Under the pieces are notes generated by a model that ran no database searches, was not told where the DNA came from, and saw nothing but the letters and a program-made list of their open reading frames with translations. Shown here piece after piece: positions 60,220 to 64,000 of a stretch of DNA of 64,000 nt; position 1 is the stretch's first letter; every line of letters starts with the position of its first letter. The stretch lies in assembly GCA_050110875.1 (NCBI GenBank), contig CP188828.1:2108001-2172000 (forward strand), read 5' to 3'. Made by a program: the position numbers and the translations under genes. Source of the stretch: Methyloligella sp050110875. GTDB taxonomy: Bacteria > Pseudomonadota > Alphaproteobacteria > Rhizobiales > Methyloligellaceae.

Positions 60220-61200
60220 GTGCGCAAACTCTGGCGCTATCTTATCGTGTTCGTCGTTTTGGCAGCAGCCTTCCTCTATCTCAACAACACCAGCCTTCTC
60301 GCCGAGAAGCGTGACGGCTCACCGACCCTGCTGGCCCATCGCGGTATTGCTCAAAGCTTCGACACCCGGGATCTCCAAAACGATACCTGCACGGCGGAGC
60401 GTATGCTGCCGCCGAAGCACGACTACCTGGAGAACACGATCCCGTCGATGCGCGCCAGTTTCGAAGCCGGAGCGGACATCGTCGAAATCGACATCCATCC
60501 CACCACCGACGGGAAATTCGCGGTCTTTCACGATTGGACCCTCGACTGCCGCACCGAAGGCCACGGCCCGACACGCGACCATGCCATGGCCGAGTTGAAG
60601 CAGCTGGATATCGGCTATGGCTACACCGCCGATGGCGGCAAGACTTATCCGTTCCGCGGCAAGGGCGTCGGCCTCATGCCCTCCCTCGAAGAGGTGCTGA
60701 GCGCATTCCCGGATAAACGATTTTTGATCAACGTAAAGAGCAACGACCCCGACGAAGGCAGGACGCTTGCGGCAAGGCTTGAGACACTATCCCCCGACCG
60801 GCGGTCCGACCTGATGGTCTATGGCGGCGACAGACCGGTCGCCGAGCTTTCGAAACGTCTGCCCGACGTCAAGATCGCATCCAAAACCGCTCTGAAAGCG
60901 TGCTTGCTTCCCTATATCGCCTATGGCTGGACGGGCATCGTGCCGAAGGGCTGCGACAACCGTCTGGTTCTCGTGCCGATCAATATCGCCCCCTGGCTGT
61001 GGGGTTGGCCCGACCGGTTTCTCGCGCGGATGCAAGAGGCGGACGCCTCGGTGTTCGCCCTCGGCCCCTATCGCGGCGGCGGTTTCTCCTCGGGCATCGA
61101 CAACGAGGAAGTCCTGGAACGCTTGCCGGAAGGCTATGCTGGGGGAATCTGGACCAACGACATCGAGTATGTCGCCAAGACCCTGAAGCCAGACCGATAA
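60220..61200 (+). CDS. Glycerophosphodiester phosphodiesterase family protein
   Basis: A 326-aa TIM-barrel enzyme with an N-terminal membrane anchor or uncleaved signal (LWRYLIVFVVLAAAFLYLNN). The GDPD signature is present: LLAHRGIAQSF, LENTIPSMRASFEAGADIVEIDIHPTTDGKFAVFHDWTLD (catalytic His, Glu, Asp) and LPSLEEVLSAFPDKRFLINVKS. The substrate is probably an exported glycerophosphodiester. A GTG start was chosen because GGAGGG lies 7 bases before it; a TTG one codon earlier is closer to that site. Divergent from the MEKHLA gene. Confidence 0.88.
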   Translation: MRKLWRYLIVFVVLAAAFLYLNNTSLLAEKRDGSPTLLAHRGIAQSFDTRDLQNDTCTAERMLPPKHDYLENTIPSMRASFEAGADIVEIDIHPTTDGKFAVFHDWTLDCRTEGHGPTRDHAMAELKQLDIGYGYTADGGKTYPFRGKGVGLMPSLEEVLSAFPDKRFLINVKSNDPDEGRTLAARLETLSPDRRSDLMVYGGDRPVAELSKRLPDVKIASKTALKACLLPYIAYGWTGIVPKGCDNRLVLVPINIAPWLWGWPDRFLARMQEADASVFALGPYRGGGFSSGIDNEEVLERLPEGYAGGIWTNDIEYVAKTLKPDR

Positions 61201-61233
61201 GCCGGACTCAAGCCGGATCCTGACGCAGCAGCG

Positions 61234-61623
61234 CTAGGCTTCCTCCGGGTGCGCCAGCTTCCCCTCTTCCGCCTTGTGGTAATACTGACTCGCCACCGGC
61301 CAGCCCTTCAGAGGCCGCAGCGGCGGGATGCAGGTGAGGAGCAGGAAGGGAACCGAGGTAATCAGGTGGATCCAATAAGGCGCCGTGTACGCCACCTCGA
61401 TCCAAACCGCCAGCATGACGGCCGGAATACAGCCGAAGCACATGACGAAGAAGGCGGGACCGTCGGCGGGATCGGCGAAGTCGTAGTCCAGGCCGCAGAC
61501 CTCGCACTCCTTCTTCAATGTCAGAAACCCGTTGAACATGTGCCCCTGACCGCAACGGGGACACCGTCCGCGCACTCCGGTCCAGACGGGGGATAGCGGC
61601 GGCCACTCCTTGGTTTCCGACAT
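61234..61623 (-). CDS. DUF983 zinc-ribbon membrane protein
   Basis: A 129-aa protein with an N-terminal zinc ribbon of two CxxC pairs (RGRCPRCGQGHMFNGFLTLKKECEVCGLDYDF). Two membrane helices follow (FFVMCFGCIPAVMLAVWIEVAY, WIHLITSVPFLLLTCIPPL), then the conserved LRPLKGWPVASQYYHKA. DUF983 is widespread in alphaproteobacteria and often found near cytochrome oxidase genes. None is here and the function is unknown. The ATG in front of MSETKEW was chosen; the upstream open frame is not family-like. Confidence 0.85.
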   Translation of the reverse strand: MSETKEWPPLSPVWTGVRGRCPRCGQGHMFNGFLTLKKECEVCGLDYDFADPADGPAFFVMCFGCIPAVMLAVWIEVAYTAPYWIHLITSVPFLLLTCIPPLRPLKGWPVASQYYHKAEEGKLAHPEEA

Positions 61624-61865
61624 GCTGTGTTTGCCCTTTCCGGCTTTCCTAAGGGCACGCCAATTTTCGAGTCGGCAATGCCCAACAAATAGGCAGCCAA
61701 CCAAACCCATGGCTCACCGGTCAAGCAGTCGGAATGTCGCTCATTCCCCTTGCGCCTTCCCCAGACCCACGACAATCCGCGATCGGCCGGCGTGATGTTT
61801 TACGCCACAATCCATTCCCATATGCCCACGCTGTCGACAGGCGAAGCAATCGGAGGAGACGCAGC

Positions 61866-62117
61866 ATGAAATGCCCCGTTGACGACGAAACCTTGGTGAT
61901 GGCCGACCGCAACGGCGTGGAGATCGATTACTGCCCGAAATGCCGGGGCGTGTGGCTGGACCGGGGCGAGCTCGACAAGATCATCGAGCGCACGGCACCG
62001 GCCGCGCCCCAGGCCTACGATTCCCGTGGCCACGACGATCGCGGCTATGACAGCCGCGGGCAGAAGCCTTACCGCAAGAAGAAGGAATCGTTCTTCAGCG
62101 AGCTCTTCGACTTCTGA
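61866..62117 (+). CDS. Small TFIIB-type zinc-finger protein
   Basis: An 83-aa protein of the zf-TFIIB family. MKCPVDDETLVMADRNGVEIDYCPKCRGVWLDRGELDKIIER is characteristic; one position of the first CxxC pair is Asp (CPVD), which is frequent in this family. The tail is Tyr/Gly/Arg/Asp-rich (YDSRGHDDRGYDSRGQK) and ends KKESFFSELFDF. The function is unknown. GGAGGAG lies before the ATG. The longer open frame upstream does not fit the family. Confidence 0.85.
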   Translation: MKCPVDDETLVMADRNGVEIDYCPKCRGVWLDRGELDKIIERTAPAAPQAYDSRGHDDRGYDSRGQKPYRKKKESFFSELFDF

Positions 62118-62221
62118 TCGATAGGTCGAAACGGAAACGGCGAGGCTCAGACGACGATCTCGCCGTTCTCCTCGCCGTTCGCTCTTCTTTGCTGCGGGGC
62201 GCGCGCGTCACGCCCCGCCAT

Positions 62222-63628
62222 TCATTCGGCCTTGTTCACCGGCGGCGGATTCCACTTGCCGGTCAGGGCGTCCGACTTCGGCGCGTAGAGACGCATGGTG
62301 AGGTTGAACGGTCCTTTCGGAGCCGGAAGCCAATTCGCCTCTTTATCCGCCCCGGGGCTCTCGTTCTGGAAGTAGAGGTCCAGGGAGCCGTCGTCGTTGT
62401 ATTTAAACGGCATCCAACTCGACACAGCAAAGCGATCGAGCGAGTTCGCCACCTGGAATCCCTCCTTGTCGTAGAGGGTGATGGACCAGAACGCATCGAC
62501 CGGGGGGATCTCGTCCTTGTCGAAGTGGATCGAGTAGTTGCTGCTGCCGTCCAACGGCTTGCCGTTCTTATCGCCGAGATTGAGGGGATAGATGGCGTCC
62601 TGAGGCAGATTCGCGCCGAGACCCAGCTGGGTGACGATGGCCCGCTTCAGATAATAATTGCCGTAGACGCCCATTGTGTCGGTGTTCATGGACCAGTTGT
62701 TAGCGACCCGGGCGAGCGACGGCACTTTCCAGGCCATCAGCTCTTGCGCTGCCTTGGGCACGCCCTCCAGCCCTTTGCGGATGGCAGGGTCCACGGAAGC
62801 GATGTCGAAGCTCTTCCCGGGCTCGATGCCGATGCGCTTCATGCGCGCAAGGAGCGTCTGGTCCGTGAGATGCGGTGGGTGCAGCTTCAGAAGCTCAGCG
62901 CCGTATGCGAAGAAATCCCCCGCCGACATCGTGTCGATTTGCTTTTTCGGCGGCGTCTTCATGTCGACATCGGAGTCGATCTTCACAGGGGCCGGTTTCC
63001 AGCCGTCATTGCCCATCTGCGACAGGGGCATGAGCGTCAGCCCATTCTGAATCTTGTGAACGGCGTCGTAGTCCTTCGGACCGTTGGTCTGGATACGTCC
63101 GATGATCCACACATAGGGCGTCGGAGCCTTGATCTGCATGGCGCCGCTCGGGACATCGCCGCTCCAGCCGGGCGGCGTGACGAGGAAGGTCTGCGCCCCG
63201 GTTCCCGTCGTCCGCCAGCCGGGGGACGCGAACACGTTCGTCCACATATCCAGCATGGGGAGCAGGTAGTAGCGCCCATCCGTGCTCGGCACCGAAACGA
63301 CCATCGGCTCTTTCGTCAGGTCGAGCCAAGCTACCGAGTAAAGCGTATCGAAGTTCGGTCGTACGACTGTCTTGAAGTCGGCGGAAGGATAGGCCGCCGC
63401 GCTCACGAACATGTTCATGGGCGCTTTGAGAGGCTCCTTGTCCGGTGCGATATTCGTGGACTGAAGCCGCGTCAGATCCATGGTGATCAGCGAGTAGAAA
63501 TAGAGATAGGCATCGACGCCGATAGCCTGTGCCTCATCTGCGCTGACAGAGGAGTCTTCGGCATATGCCGTCGGAACGATGAGAGGAGAAAGAAGCAGAC
63601 CGAAGATCAGGACAAGTGCATGTCTCAT
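62222..63628 (-). CDS. DUF1254/DUF1214 exported protein
   Basis: A 468-aa protein with a signal peptide (MRHALVLIFGLLLSPLIVPTAYA). The N-terminal DUF1254 domain reads AIGVDAYLYFYSLITMDLTRLQS, TVVRPNFDTLYSVAWLDLTKEPMVVSVPSTDGRYYLLPMLDMWTNVFASPG. The C-terminal DUF1214 domain reads NYSIHFDKDEIPPVDAFWSITLYDKEGFQVANSLDRFAV and LPAPKGPFNLTMRLYAPKSDAL. Family members are periplasmic and common in soil bacteria, but their activity is not established. Divergent from the partial regulator gene at the window end, with an AT-rich region between. Confidence 0.9.
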   Translation of the reverse strand: MRHALVLIFGLLLSPLIVPTAYAEDSSVSADEAQAIGVDAYLYFYSLITMDLTRLQSTNIAPDKEPLKAPMNMFVSAAAYPSADFKTVVRPNFDTLYSVAWLDLTKEPMVVSVPSTDGRYYLLPMLDMWTNVFASPGWRTTGTGAQTFLVTPPGWSGDVPSGAMQIKAPTPYVWIIGRIQTNGPKDYDAVHKIQNGLTLMPLSQMGNDGWKPAPVKIDSDVDMKTPPKKQIDTMSAGDFFAYGAELLKLHPPHLTDQTLLARMKRIGIEPGKSFDIASVDPAIRKGLEGVPKAAQELMAWKVPSLARVANNWSMNTDTMGVYGNYYLKRAIVTQLGLGANLPQDAIYPLNLGDKNGKPLDGSSNYSIHFDKDEIPPVDAFWSITLYDKEGFQVANSLDRFAVSSWMPFKYNDDGSLDLYFQNESPGADKEANWLPAPKGPFNLTMRLYAPKSDALTGKWNPPPVNKAE

Positions 63629-63769
63629 AGCTATAGACTCCCTAGCCGCAAAATTTCACAGCGCCACGCAAGAACCCAAAATCTATAAATATTTCATAGA
63701 GATATTTTTATCTTATACGCTTTTACTTGCTTCCGGTATGCTGTGAGGCGTGTATAGGAGCATAGAACT
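63629..63769. promoter_or_regulatory. AT-rich divergent promoter region
   Basis: 141 bases between the DUF1254 gene and the divergent regulator gene. The centre (about 63681-63720) is strikingly AT-rich for this genome and includes ATCTATAAATATTTCATAGA, an imperfect inverted repeat. It probably holds both promoters and a regulator site. Confidence 0.5.
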
Positions 63770-64000
63770 GTGCCCCCAACCACCCATTTTGCGCCAACAC
63801 CGAGCAAGCTTTCGAGCCAATCATTCGGCGCCACCACCGTCATTTCGGTGACCGCTCTTGCGGGCGTTTCGGCATTCGTCCGCGATGCCTTTGGCGAGAA
63901 GCTCCTCGGACGGGTCAATCAAGCGGTGATGCTGGATATCGAAGCGATCGAGGACCAGGATTGCTTTATCCCGCACATCACGATGACGGGCTTTGTCGAT
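63770..64000 (+). CDS. Probable AraC-family transcriptional regulator, N-terminal part
   Basis: A frame open to the right edge, 77 codons with no stop. AGGAG lies about 9 bases before a GTG start. The sequence MPPTTHFAPTPSKLSSQSFG, then VTALAGVSAFVRDAFGEKLLGRVNQAVMLDIEAIEDQDCFIPHITMTGFVD, resembles the start of the N-terminal domain of one class of AraC regulators (a short lead, then a helix pair and IE..DCFIPH). The DNA-binding domain is outside the window, so the call rests on the beginning only. It is divergent from the DUF1254 gene and may control it. It is the reverse complement of a minus-strand frame that has no family similarity. Confidence 0.55.
   Translation, partial: MPPTTHFAPTPSKLSSQSFGATTVISVTALAGVSAFVRDAFGEKLLGRVNQAVMLDIEAIEDQDCFIPHITMTGFVD

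Noticed and set aside
1..64000. Mobile elements, prophage, rRNA operon, toxin-antitoxin or defence island
   Set aside because: No transposase, integrase, long terminal repeats, rRNA-like sequence or recognisable defence gene was seen on either strand.

Overview
The window is a piece of a high-GC alphaproteobacterial chromosome, most likely from Hyphomicrobiales (Rhizobiales). This is inferred from gene content, not from any search. The pointers are the ppx/ppk/hdaA/CDP-alcohol transferase/DUF2066/purM/purN/ndk neighbourhood with rnd and aspS nearby, a CsgH-type curli locus, ExoD, DUF1254, DUF983 and HdeD families, and frequent GTG/TTG starts. The sequence is draft quality. There is a 50-N gap at 4861-4910, and three genes look broken by single-base indels (42627-43822, 55362-56845 and the 3' end of the gene at 48382-49086).

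Layout. 1-3.7 kb: the pyruvate dehydrogenase operon aceE (3' end)-aceF-lpdA. 3.8-10.2 kb: folD facing it, the assembly gap, a P450, an endonuclease/exonuclease/phosphatase protein, a small pentad-repeat protein, an MscS channel and ExoD. 10.3-14.2 kb: a curli-like operon (curlin, CsgH chaperone, curlin) followed by a membrane diguanylate cyclase. 14.2-18.6 kb: an RND efflux adaptor-pump pair. 18.9-25.1 kb: an MsAcT-like SGNH esterase, then an exported group of octahaem cytochrome c with HEAT/TPR repeats, a probable outer-membrane beta-barrel with a helical insert, and a sulfatase. 25.3-30.5 kb: an NmrA-like reductase divergent from an HxlR regulator, HdeD, a small exported protein, tRNA-Leu(UAA), a ceramidase-family membrane hydrolase and a DUF2254 protein.

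30.5-50 kb is mostly housekeeping: aspS, two tiny exported proteins, rnd, cbpA-cbpM, ppk1-ppx, hdaA with a CDP-alcohol phosphatidyltransferase, a DUF2066 lipoprotein-like protein, purM-purN, a second P450, ndk, and holC. 49.1-54.4 kb continues with the yfgM-like/bamB/der/holC operon and panB. 54.5-64 kb holds a tandem universal stress protein with a frameshifted SulP transporter, an FdhF/YdeP molybdoenzyme, a MEKHLA protein, a GDPD-family enzyme, two zinc-ribbon proteins, a DUF1254 protein and the 5' end of a probable AraC-type regulator.

No phage, transposon, CRISPR array, toxin-antitoxin pair or defence island is visible. I did not find a clear undescribed multi-gene system. The best leads are: (1) two curlins with perfect 11-residue Gln periodicity, a CsgH chaperone, a diguanylate cyclase and phased half-sites upstream; (2) the cytochrome/barrel pair; (3) three structurally odd miniproteins or families: the pentad-repeat protein, the symmetric six-cysteine protein, and a ceramidase homologue that keeps the full zinc site.
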